From: Streptomyces silvae
Lineage (GTDB): Bacteria > Actinomycetota > Actinomycetes > Streptomycetales > Streptomycetaceae
Assembly (NCBI RefSeq): GCF_016745505.1
Contig: NZ_JAERUC010000086.1
Span: 1 to 64,000 of the forward strand
Length of the DNA: 64,000 nucleotides
Direction: 5' to 3'
The translations under genes and the position numbers were made by a program. The notes below the pieces were generated by a model. It worked only from the letters and a program-made list of their open reading frames with translations. It was not told the DNA's origin and did not search any database. Below, piece after piece: positions 17,334-25,256 of the stretch (positions are counted from its first letter, which is position 1; each line of letters opens with the position of its first letter).

Positions 17334-18161
17334 TCAGGCCTGCGGCCAGGTGATCCACGCCCCCGGCACGGGCTCGCCGAGGCGGCGCAGGTCTCGCGGT
17401 GCGAGTACGCGCCCGTCCAGCAGGGCGCGGGCGGTCATGCGGGCCACCTCGACGGCGCCGTCGGGCCGGAAGTGGGTGTTGTCCTGGACTCCGTCCGGGT
17501 AGTTGGGCGACTCGCCCGGCTCCAGCCAGTTGAAACACGGCTTGGTGCCGTCGGGGCCGAGTTCCTGCCAGCGGGTGAGGGAGAGCGCCTGGGCGTCGAG
17601 CAGGGTCACGCCCTCCTCGGACGCCAGGGCGCGCATGGCCGCGGGGTACTCCCCGTGGGTGGGCCTGGCGGTGCCGTCCTCGGCGAAGCGCCGGCGCTCG
17701 ACCGGGGTGATCAGCACGGGCTCGGCGCGACGGGCTCGGGCGCCCTTGACGTACTGGCGCAGATACTCCTGGTAGGTGGTGTACGGGTCGGTGCCCCGGG
17801 CCGGGTCCTCGGTCTTCTCGTCGTTGTGCCCGAACTGGATCAGGACGAGGTCGCCGGGGCGGACGCCGTCCAGGAGGGCGGTGAGCCGGCCCTCGTCGAT
17901 GAAGCTCTTGGAACTCCGGCCGTTCACCGCGTGGTTGGCGACGGCGAGCGCACGGCCGAGGAAGAAGGGGAGGGCCATGCCCCAGCCGGTCTCGGGCGCG
18001 GCGTCGGCGTACTTCTGGGCGGCGGTGGAGTCGCCGGCGATGTGGAGGGTCCGGGGCCGGGGCCTGCCTCCGCCGCCGCCGTGCGCGAGCGCGGGGGTGG
18101 CGCTGAGGGCGAGGGGCAGCGCGAGGAGCGCGGCTGCCGTCCGTCTGCGGGTGAGTGACAC
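17334..18161 (-). CDS. Secreted SGNH esterase, rhamnogalacturonan acetylesterase-like (CE12)
   Basis: The 275-residue protein has a signal peptide starting with an RRR cluster and ending near ALA. It shows all SGNH blocks: GDST (Ser45), a Gly/Asn block in NGRSSKSF, GHNDEKTEDP and the late DNTHFRPDGA with the catalytic Asp-x-x-His. CE12 enzymes remove acetyl groups from rhamnogalacturonan I. Start taken is GTG 18161, beside the signal peptide; a GTG at 18188 would add nine residues and has a poorer ribosome site. Confidence 0.9.
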   Translation of the reverse strand: MSLTRRRTAAALLALPLALSATPALAHGGGGGRPRPRTLHIAGDSTAAQKYADAAPETGWGMALPFFLGRALAVANHAVNGRSSKSFIDEGRLTALLDGVRPGDLVLIQFGHNDEKTEDPARGTDPYTTYQEYLRQYVKGARARRAEPVLITPVERRRFAEDGTARPTHGEYPAAMRALASEEGVTLLDAQALSLTRWQELGPDGTKPCFNWLEPGESPNYPDGVQDNTHFRPDGAVEVARMTARALLDGRVLAPRDLRRLGEPVPGAWITWPQA

Positions 18162-18212
18162 AGGATGACTGCCTCTCTCGAAGGACACGCGTGAGGTGGT
18201 GCGTGGAGAAGA

Positions 18213-18253
18213 GGGACCGGCGGCGGGGTGCGACCCGGACCGCCGCCGGTCCC
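18213..18253 (-). terminator. Strong hairpin after the solute-binding protein gene
   Basis: A perfect 14-bp inverted repeat (GGGACCGGCGGCGG and its complement) has a 13-nt loop. A second, shorter CCGGCCGT/ACGGCCGG hairpin lies closer to the gene end. Confidence 0.8.
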
Positions 18254-18290
18254 CCGGTCATCGGGGTGCCGGCCGTGACGGGACGGCCGG

Positions 18291-19625
18291 TCAGCCGTTG
18301 CCCAGCTCCTTCCACTCCTTCTGGGCGGCGTTCAGCTCGTCGGCCATCGTGTCGAGGAAGGCCTTGGCCGTGATCTTGCCGAGGAGCAGCTTCTGGAACT
18401 CGGGCTCGTTGTCGGCCTTGCTGATGTTGTTCCAGTCGGGCAGGTAGTACGGCAGGTCGACGATCTTGGTGGAGCCGTCGGTGAGGGCCTTCGCGGCGAG
18501 CGCGGTCGGCTCGGTCTCGTTGATCCAGGGGTCCTTGGCCGCCTCGGTGTTGGCCGGGATGGCACCCGCGGACTTGTTCCACTTGCTGTTCGACTCGTGC
18601 GAGGCCGCGAACTCGATGAACTTCCAGGCCGCGTTCTTGTTCTTGCTGGACCGGAAGAGGCCGAGGCCGTCGACGGGGTTGGAGACCTGGACGCGTGTGC
18701 CGCCCTCCCCGATGGGGGCGGGTATCCCGGCGAACTTGCCCTCGCCCAGCGCCTTCAGATGGTCCTGGTAGGAGCCGAGGTTGTGGCTGAGCATCCCGAT
18801 GGTGCCGGTGTCCCACTGGGCGACCATCTTGGTGAAGTCGTTGTTGACGTCGGCGGCGGGCGTCGTCTTCTTGAAGAGCGCTGCGTACTTCTCCAGGGCC
18901 GCGACGTTCTTCGGGTCGTTCAGGGTGGTCTTCTCGCCGTCCCAGAAGTCGGTGATCCCGGTCTGGCCGTAGATCGCGTCCAGGGCCTGCGCGATGGAGC
19001 CGGCGCCGCCGCGGATGGTGTAGCCGAACTTGTTGTTCTTGGCGTCGGTGAGCTTGTCGGCGGCCTCGTAGAACTTGGGCCAGGTGGTGGGCGCCTCCAG
19101 CTTCGCCGCCTCGAACAGGTCGGTGCGGTACCAGAGGGCGCCGTTGTTGGCGGAGGTCGGCACGGTGTACATGTCGTCACCCCGGCCCGCCGCGGATCTG
19201 ACGCTCTCGACCATGTTGTCGACGAGCTTGCCCTTGAGGGACGACTTCTCCAGCCGGTCGCTGATCGGCTCCAGGGCCTCCTGGGACACGATGTTGGCCA
19301 GGTACGCGGTGCCGACACCGCCCACGTCGGGGAGGCCGCCGCCCGCGATGGCCGTGTCGTACTTGGACTGGACGTCGGCGATCGGGATCGGGACGTACTT
19401 GACCTTGATGTCCGGGTTCTTCTTCTCGAAGTCCTTGATGATCTCGGTCCAGATGGCGGTGCGCGGACCGCCGTTGTTGTCCCAGAAGGTGATCTCGCCC
19501 TTCCCGCTGCCTTCCGTGCCCGAACTGCTTCCGTCGTCGCCGCAGGCGGTGGCCCCCAGGGCCAGGACCGCGGTGAGGGAGACCGCGGTCGCGGCACGCC
19601 CGCGGAGCGTCTTCGAGATGTTCAT
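18291..19625 (-). CDS. Extracellular sugar-binding lipoprotein of an ABC importer
   Basis: The 444-residue protein has a lipoprotein signal peptide with lipidated Cys28 (ALGATAC) and a Ser/Gly linker. A family-1 solute-binding fold follows (EITFWDNNGG, then KNPDIKVKYVPIPIADVQSKY, and later SNPVDGLGLFRSSKNK). It would capture an oligosaccharide, probably an arabinan or pectin fragment given the neighbours, and pass it to the permeases at 23.3-25.1 kb. Placing the binding protein after the GH43 gene is unusual; it has 78 bp upstream and may have its own promoter. No ATPase gene lies in the window, so a shared MsiK-type ATPase is likely. Confidence 0.92.
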   Translation of the reverse strand: MNISKTLRGRAATAVSLTAVLALGATACGDDGSSSGTEGSGKGEITFWDNNGGPRTAIWTEIIKDFEKKNPDIKVKYVPIPIADVQSKYDTAIAGGGLPDVGGVGTAYLANIVSQEALEPISDRLEKSSLKGKLVDNMVESVRSAAGRGDDMYTVPTSANNGALWYRTDLFEAAKLEAPTTWPKFYEAADKLTDAKNNKFGYTIRGGAGSIAQALDAIYGQTGITDFWDGEKTTLNDPKNVAALEKYAALFKKTTPAADVNNDFTKMVAQWDTGTIGMLSHNLGSYQDHLKALGEGKFAGIPAPIGEGGTRVQVSNPVDGLGLFRSSKNKNAAWKFIEFAASHESNSKWNKSAGAIPANTEAAKDPWINETEPTALAAKALTDGSTKIVDLPYYLPDWNNISKADNEPEFQKLLLGKITAKAFLDTMADELNAAQKEWKELGNG

Positions 19626-19703
19626 GTCAGCTCTTCTCTCTCGGGAATTTCTCGGAATCTGTACGCGTGCGTGGGGGGCGGTCAGTGGTGTGCGCGGTGC
19701 GGG

Positions 19704-21251
19704 TCAGACGGTGCGAGGCCGTCCGGTGGTGCGGAACGCGGTGAAGCCGGCCGTCCCGGACGGCCCCGTCCCGGCCGGTGCGGTGGCGAAGAGGCCGAGG
19801 AGCGCTCCCACCCAGCGCCACGGGGTGGCCGCGAAGACCTGGCCGGACGGCTGGAAGCCGGATCCGTCGCCGGTGTCGGCGTAAAAGCGGCAGCGGGCGC
19901 CCCGGGTGACCTCGATACGGACGCGTACGCCGGCGCCGGGTGCGGGGCGCGGGTGTGCGGCGTCCCGCTCGTGCTCGGCGACGGTCTCGGCGTACCGGTG
20001 CACGAGCCTGGCCGTCCCGTCGGGCCCGGCCTCCAGGCCGATCCACGAGAAGGCGTCCCCGAGCACGGCGAGCCCGGCCTTGGCCCCGGGTTCGGTGGAG
20101 TTCAGGGTGATGCCGGTCTCGACGGTGAACTCCTCGGCGGGCAGCCGCTGCACCAGGACGTTGGGCAGGGCCCGCAGGTCGTGGGCGTACGCGGTCCGTA
20201 CGCAGCTGAGGCGCAGCCCGTCGCCCCCGTGCCCGACCGTCCAGCCGGGGCGCGGGTTGGCGGTCCACTGCCACTGACGGCCGTACCGGCCGCCGGGGAA
20301 GTCGTCGCCGGAGGCGGGTGCCCCCACGGTCCGTTCCGGGGCCGCGGGGCTGCGGTGCACGAGGACGGGTTCGCCCTCGTCGCCGATGACCGGCCAGCCG
20401 TCCTCCCAGCGCATCGGCTGGAGGTGCACCACACGGCCGTACGCCCCGCGCGCCTGGAAGTGCAGGAACCAGTCCTCGCCGGCGGCGGTCCTGACCCAGC
20501 CGCCCTGGTGCGGGCCGTTGATGTCGGTGGTGCCCTGCGCGAGGACGACCCGCTCCTCGTACGGCCCCTCGAACGTCCGGGAGCGGAAGGCGCCCTGCCA
20601 GCCGGTCTCCACTCCCCCGGCCGGCGCGAAGATCCAGAACCAGCCGTCGTGCCGGTAGAGCTTGGGGCCCTCCAGGGTGAACCAGCCGGGGAGGGTGTCG
20701 GCGTCGACGAGGATGGTTCCCTCGTCGAGCAGTTCGCGTCCGTCGGGGCTCATCCGGTGGCCGGTGAGCCGGTTCTTGATGCCGGAGCGGGACTTCGCCC
20801 AGGCGTGCACGAGGTACGCCTCGCCGGTCTCCTCGTCCCACAAGGGGCACGCATCGATCAGGCCCTTGCCCGCCTTGACGAGGTGCGGGGCGCTCCAGGG
20901 GCCGCGGATGTCCTCGGCGTTGATCTGCTGGATGCCGTGGTCGGGGTCGCCCCAGAAGATCCAGAAGCGTCCGGCGTGATGGCGCAGCGAGGGCGCCCAC
21001 ACCCCGCAGTCGTGGCGCGGCACCGCGAAGTCGGCGTCCGGTTCCAGCCGGTCGAGGGCGTGGCCGATGAGCGACCAGTTGACGAGGTCGCGGGAGTGCA
21101 GCAGGGGCAGTCCGGGGACCCGGCCGAAGCTGGACGCGGTGAGGTAGTGGTCCTCGCCGACGGTGATCACGTCCGGGTCGGACCAGTCGGCGTTCAGGAC
21201 GGGGTTGCGGTAGGTGCCGTCCCCGAGGTCGGCCGTCCAGGGCATCGTCAT
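19704..21251 (-). CDS. Glycoside hydrolase family 43 protein (cytoplasmic)
   Basis: The 515-residue protein has no signal peptide. The N-terminal five-bladed propeller contains the GH43 acids: Asp in YRNPVLNADWSDPDVI, the pKa-modulating Asp in LIDACPLWDEETGEAYLVHAW and Glu in FTLEGPKLY. The C-terminal 190 residues form a beta-sandwich typical of GH43 beta-xylosidases and exo-arabinosidases. It likely cleaves imported oligosaccharides. Its ATG overlaps the upstream stop (ATGA). Confidence 0.92.
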   Translation of the reverse strand: MTMPWTADLGDGTYRNPVLNADWSDPDVITVGEDHYLTASSFGRVPGLPLLHSRDLVNWSLIGHALDRLEPDADFAVPRHDCGVWAPSLRHHAGRFWIFWGDPDHGIQQINAEDIRGPWSAPHLVKAGKGLIDACPLWDEETGEAYLVHAWAKSRSGIKNRLTGHRMSPDGRELLDEGTILVDADTLPGWFTLEGPKLYRHDGWFWIFAPAGGVETGWQGAFRSRTFEGPYEERVVLAQGTTDINGPHQGGWVRTAAGEDWFLHFQARGAYGRVVHLQPMRWEDGWPVIGDEGEPVLVHRSPAAPERTVGAPASGDDFPGGRYGRQWQWTANPRPGWTVGHGGDGLRLSCVRTAYAHDLRALPNVLVQRLPAEEFTVETGITLNSTEPGAKAGLAVLGDAFSWIGLEAGPDGTARLVHRYAETVAEHERDAAHPRPAPGAGVRVRIEVTRGARCRFYADTGDGSGFQPSGQVFAATPWRWVGALLGLFATAPAGTGPSGTAGFTAFRTTGRPRTV

Positions 21252-22075
21252 CCGGTGACCGCCTTGCGGACGTGGGCGGCGGCGGCGTCCCGGTCGAGGC
21301 GTCCGTCGGCGACGACGGTGACGACCCGGCGTACGACGGTGTCCCCGGCGGCGACCGGTAGCCGGCGGTCCGCGGCGAGGGAGGAGCCGACCCCGGGGTA
21401 CTCGGTGGTCCGTACGAACCAGGGGTCGCGGCGGGTCTCGTCGGTCGCGCCGGCGAAGACGAGCGTCCAGCCGTCCCCGGCGAGGGCCAGCCAGTCGGCG
21501 GCCTTCCCGTGGACCGCCTCCTCGCCGTCGAGGGTTCCGCTGAACACGGCGGGCGGGGCGGGCTCCTTGGGGGCGCGCCAGAAGAATCCGCCGTATCCGG
21601 CGCCGGGGCGGCCGTTGGTGGCGGGGCTGCCGATGGAGAGGTCCCTGCCGCCCCGGTTGGTGAGGGAGAAGGAGAAGTCCAGCGCCCAGGCGGTGCCGGA
21701 GATCTCGCTGACGGCGACCGTGCGGTGCTCGCGCAGCAGCTCGGTGCCGTCGGCCTCCCAGCTGAGCTCTTCCACGAACCCGTCCGGGTCGCGGAGCTTC
21801 CAGCCGAGGTGGCGCTGGGTGCCGTGGTTGTCGAGCGCGGTGGGGCCCTGACCGCGGACGAAGGTGCGCCCGCCCCAGAAGTTGTGTCCGGCCACATCGG
21901 GCACCGCGACGGAGGCGCCCAGGTGGTGGAGGTGGTCGGCCGGGCGCTCCTCGGTGACGGGGGTGCCGGCGAGGGTGGTGACGGGGTGCAGATAGGGGCG
22001 GCCGTCGGTCCCGGGCCGGTAGCTGTAGCGGCCGACGGGGCGTCCGGCGCAGCTGAGGAGTGCGGTGGTGGTCAT
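21248..22075 (-). CDS. PmoA-like protein (DUF6807)
   Basis: This 275-residue protein is of the family annotated 'methane oxygenase PmoA', a misleading name. Motifs are RPYLHPVTTLAGTPVTEERP, DHLHHLGASVAVPDVAGHNFWGG and GGFFWRAPKE. The HHLG and HNFWGG histidines suggest a metal or sugar site. Such proteins often sit beside Gfo/Idh oxidoreductases and glycosidases in sugar operons, as here, where start and stop both overlap the neighbours by four bases. Reaction unknown. Confidence 0.85.
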   Translation of the reverse strand: MTTTALLSCAGRPVGRYSYRPGTDGRPYLHPVTTLAGTPVTEERPADHLHHLGASVAVPDVAGHNFWGGRTFVRGQGPTALDNHGTQRHLGWKLRDPDGFVEELSWEADGTELLREHRTVAVSEISGTAWALDFSFSLTNRGGRDLSIGSPATNGRPGAGYGGFFWRAPKEPAPPAVFSGTLDGEEAVHGKAADWLALAGDGWTLVFAGATDETRRDPWFVRTTEYPGVGSSLAADRRLPVAAGDTVVRRVVTVVADGRLDRDAAAAHVRKAVTG

Positions 22076-23253
22076 GCGGTGCTCACCTCGCTGGGTCGCG
22101 CCCAGGAGGCGCCGAGTTCGGAGAAGAGGGTGAGGGTGTCGGCCGCGGCGGCGACGGTTCCGTCGATGCCGCGCACGATGCGCCGTTCGCCGTCGCCCTG
22201 GTCGGCGGGCCGGGTGTGCCAGGCGGTGGCGGGCAGCGCGGTGGGCTCGGGGGCGGTGCGCACCGCTTCGAGGACCCGCATGAAGGCGCCGGTGCGCTCC
22301 GGCGGTACGAGGAGCGGGGTGCCGTCCTCCAGGTGGGCGACGAGGTTCTCCAGGAGGTCGGTCCGCCCGTGGACGGTCTCCTCGGGGCCGTGTCCGGCGC
22401 GCTGGACGAGGACCCGGTCCTGCTTGTACCAGAAGGTGATGCGGCCCCGGTCGCCGTGGACGATCACGTACGGTTCGCCGGCCTCCTCCGCGCAGAGGGT
22501 GACGGCGACGGTCACCGGCAGCCCGTCGGTGGTGGTGATCCGGACGCAGCTGGTGTCGTCGGACTCGATGTCGTGGGCCCGGAACAGCTCGGTCTCGATG
22601 GACACGACGTCCTCGGCCGTTCCGCCGCCGGCGAGTTCGAGCGCGGTGGCGACGGCGTGGGCCAGCGGGTTGGTGAGCACCCCGTCGACGACATCGGTGC
22701 CGCCCATCCTGCGGCGCCCGGCCCACGGCGCCCGCCGGAAGTAGGCGTCGTCGCGGACCCAGGCGCCGGCGGCGCCGATACCCCGGACGGTGCCGACGGC
22801 TCCGGAGCGTACGAGGTCCTGGACGGCGGGCACGGCGTGCGAGCCGAGGGACTGGAAGCCGATCTGGCAGGCGACGCCGGCCTTCCGTACCCCGTCGGCC
22901 ATGCGGGCGTAGTCCTCGTAGGTCGCGGCGGGCGGCTTCTCCAGGAGGAGGTGGACGCCGCGGGCCGCTGCGGTCAGGGCGAGGGTGGTGTGGGTCGGGA
23001 TGGGGGTGCAGATGACGGCGGCACGCGCGCCGGTGGAGTCCAGGAGGGCCCCGAAGTCGGCGGACTGCTCGGGCATCTCCCCGGCGAACAGGCCGAGTTC
23101 GGCGTCGGTCAGCGGGTTCAGCTCGCAGACCCCGGCCAGTCTGACCAGGCCCTGGTGCTGGAGACGGCGGATGTTGGCGAGGTGCCAGCGGCCGTGGCCG
23201 CGGGCTCCGGCCAGGACGACGGGCACGGGGGTGGTCGCACTCGTCCGGGTCAT
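22072..23253 (-). CDS. Gfo/Idh/MocA-family oxidoreductase
   Basis: The 393-residue protein has an N-terminal Rossmann fold (VVLAGARGHGRWHLANIRRL), the EKPP signature (LLLEKPPAATYEDY) and the family's C-terminal alpha/beta domain. It would oxidise or epimerise a sugar or glycoside using NAD(P). It is coupled to the PmoA-like gene by an ATGA overlap and sits four bases downstream of the permease gene. The substrate is probably a pectin- or arabinan-derived sugar (inference). Confidence 0.88.
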   Translation of the reverse strand: MTRTSATTPVPVVLAGARGHGRWHLANIRRLQHQGLVRLAGVCELNPLTDAELGLFAGEMPEQSADFGALLDSTGARAAVICTPIPTHTTLALTAAARGVHLLLEKPPAATYEDYARMADGVRKAGVACQIGFQSLGSHAVPAVQDLVRSGAVGTVRGIGAAGAWVRDDAYFRRAPWAGRRRMGGTDVVDGVLTNPLAHAVATALELAGGGTAEDVVSIETELFRAHDIESDDTSCVRITTTDGLPVTVAVTLCAEEAGEPYVIVHGDRGRITFWYKQDRVLVQRAGHGPEETVHGRTDLLENLVAHLEDGTPLLVPPERTGAFMRVLEAVRTAPEPTALPATAWHTRPADQGDGERRIVRGIDGTVAAAADTLTLFSELGASWARPSEVSTA

Positions 23254-23257
23254 GTCG

Positions 23258-24175
23258 TCATCCCTTCACGGCGCCGGCGCTGAAGCCGGTGATGAGCCAC
23301 TTCTGGATGAAGGCGAAGACGATCACCACGGGCACGGCGGCGATGACACCGCCCGCGGCCAGCGCCCCCAGGTCGACGCTGTCGGCGCCGATCAGGGTGT
23401 TGAGGCCGACCGGGATCGTCTGCTTGTCCTGTTCGCTGAGGAACATCAGGGCGAACAGGAAGTGGTTCCAGCTGTGGACGAAGGCGAAGGAGCCGACGGC
23501 GATCAGTCCGGGGCGCAGCAGCGGCAGGACGACGGCGCAGAAGGCCTTGAAGCGCGAGCAGCCGTCCACCCAGGCGGCCTCTTCGAGGGAGACCGGCACG
23601 TTCTTGATGAACCCGCTGATCAGGATGATCGACAGGGGGAGCTGGAAGACGGTCTCCGCGATGACGACGCTCCCCAGGGAGTTGATCATCTGGAGGTTCT
23701 TGAAGATCTCGAAGAGCGGTACGAGCATCAGGGCGCCCGGGATGAACTGCGAGCAGAGCAGCGCCAGCATGAAGGCGCCCTTGATCTTGAAGTCGAACCG
23801 GGCCAGGGCGTAGCCGCCGGCCAGCGCGACCAGGGTGGTGGCGATCAGCGTCGCGACGCCGACGATCATGCTGTTCTGGAAGAAGAGGGCGAAGCTGCGC
23901 TCGTTCCAGACCTTGGAGAAGTGGTCCCCCGTCATCGGCCAGGGCACCAGCGAGGTGGAGCCGGCGGGCCGTACGGCGAAGAGGAGCATCCAGTAGAACG
24001 GGATGAGCGTGAAGAGCAGGTAGATGCCGAGCGGCACGTAGATCTGCCAGCGCGGTACGTCGTCGAAGGCGCGCTCACGCTTGGGGCGGCGGGGTGAGGA
24101 GGGCGGCGGGGAGTCGTTCCCCCGGGACGGTCCCGGGGTGTGGGCCCCGTTCTTCTCCACGAGTGCGGCGGTCAC
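23258..24175 (-). CDS. ABC sugar permease, MalG type
   Basis: The 305-residue protein has six predicted membrane helices and the inner-membrane EAA loop (EEAAWVDGCSRFKAFCAVVLPLLRPG) that contacts the ATPase. A Pro/Ser-rich cytoplasmic N-terminus of about 40 residues precedes the first helix. GTG start overlaps the MalF-type stop (GTGA). Works with the adjacent permease and the lipoprotein at 18.3-19.6 kb. Confidence 0.93.
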   Translation of the reverse strand: MTAALVEKNGAHTPGPSRGNDSPPPSSPRRPKRERAFDDVPRWQIYVPLGIYLLFTLIPFYWMLLFAVRPAGSTSLVPWPMTGDHFSKVWNERSFALFFQNSMIVGVATLIATTLVALAGGYALARFDFKIKGAFMLALLCSQFIPGALMLVPLFEIFKNLQMINSLGSVVIAETVFQLPLSIILISGFIKNVPVSLEEAAWVDGCSRFKAFCAVVLPLLRPGLIAVGSFAFVHSWNHFLFALMFLSEQDKQTIPVGLNTLIGADSVDLGALAAGGVIAAVPVVIVFAFIQKWLITGFSAGAVKG

Positions 24176-25110
24176 TTGTTGTCGCCTCCGAACTTGCTCA
24201 GGCGCAGATAGACGATCGAGCAGAAGAGGAGGATCACGAAGGCGACGGTGGTGAGCGCGGAGGCGTATCCGAAGTCGTGGCCCTCGATGCCTGTGTTGGC
24301 GACGTAGAGCGGGAGTGTGGTGGTCTCGCCCGCCGGTCCGCCGCCGGTGAGGGTGTAGAGCAGGTCGACGTTGTTGAACTCCCAGACCCCGCGCAGCAGG
24401 GTGGCCAGGATGATCGCGTCGCGCAGGTGCGGGAGCGTGATGTGGAAGAACTGCCGCAGCCGGCCGGCCCCGTCCACCGATGCCGCCTCGTAGAGCTCCT
24501 TGGAGACGGACTGCAGGTCGGCGAGGATGAGGATGGCGAAGAAGGGCACTCCACGCCAGAGTTCGGAGACGGTGGCCGCCCAGAACACGGTTCCGGTGTC
24601 GGAGAGGACCGAGGTGCCGTACTCACCGATCCCGGCGTCCGCGAGGTAGCGGCTGAAGCCGGTCGAGGAGTTGTAGAGCAGGATCCAGATGGTGCTGGTC
24701 AGCACCCCGGAGACGGCCCAGGGCGAGAAGACCATGGCGCGGGATATGCCGCGTCCGACGAAGGTCTGGTTGACGATCAGGGCGAGCGCGAGGCCGAGCG
24801 CGAGCTGCAGGGTCACCTGGGTGAAGACCCACTGGGCGCTGAAGCCGAGCGTCGGCCAGAACTGCTCGTCCTCGGTGAAGATCCGGGTGAAGTTGTCGAA
24901 GCCGGCGAAGCCGTTCCGCCACGGCTTGGTGACGTTGTAGTTCTGCAGGCTGTAGTAGAAGACGCTGACCACCGGATAGGCGATGAAGCCCAGCATCAGC
25001 AGGCCGGCCGGCGCGATCAGCAGGTACGGCAGTCGGCGGGGGGTGGCCGAGCGGCGCCTGGACGCCTTCCCCTTGGGGGGCGGTGTGGCCACGGCTGCGG
25101 ATTGGGCCAT
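24172..25110 (-). CDS. ABC sugar permease, MalF type
   Basis: The 312-residue protein has six helices, starting with YLLIAPAGLLMLGFIAYPVV, and the EAA loop YEAASVDGAGRLRQFFHITLPHLRD. It is the first gene of the importer operon. ATG 25110 is chosen because the basic KGKASRRR stretch and first helix follow it. Upstream are a LacI-like palindrome and the IclR-type palindrome. Confidence 0.93.
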   Translation of the reverse strand: MAQSAAVATPPPKGKASRRRSATPRRLPYLLIAPAGLLMLGFIAYPVVSVFYYSLQNYNVTKPWRNGFAGFDNFTRIFTEDEQFWPTLGFSAQWVFTQVTLQLALGLALALIVNQTFVGRGISRAMVFSPWAVSGVLTSTIWILLYNSSTGFSRYLADAGIGEYGTSVLSDTGTVFWAATVSELWRGVPFFAILILADLQSVSKELYEAASVDGAGRLRQFFHITLPHLRDAIILATLLRGVWEFNNVDLLYTLTGGGPAGETTTLPLYVANTGIEGHDFGYASALTTVAFVILLFCSIVYLRLSKFGGDNK

Positions 25111-25190
25111 GACGCGTCTCCGATCTCTGGGAAGTGCTGGATGTGCTGGATGTGCCGTGCTGTCGATGCGGGTCTTTCGGTGCATGGCGC

Positions 25191-25198
25191 AAGCGCTT
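25191..25198. promoter_or_regulatory. AAGCGCTT core, possible LacI-family operator
   Basis: The self-complementary octamer AAGCGCTT with a central CG is typical of LacI-family sites in sugar operons. It lies about 80 bp upstream of the MalF-type start. Only the core is symmetrical, and no LacI-family gene is in the window. Confidence 0.4.
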
Positions 25199-25206
25199 AC
25201 CGCATG

Positions 25207-25226
25207 CCGTTCGGTATTCCGGACGG
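25207..25226. promoter_or_regulatory. Palindrome matching the IclR operator at 4565
   Basis: CCGTTCGG-TATT-CCGGACGG is a near-perfect inverted repeat. Its core GTTCGGTATTCCGGAC differs from the 4566-4581 sequence at two positions. It lies between the dehydratase stop and the transporter operon start and probably controls the transporter operon. Confidence 0.65.
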
Positions 25227-25256
25227 GGCGGTGCGCGGAATTCTGTGCGCCCGGGT

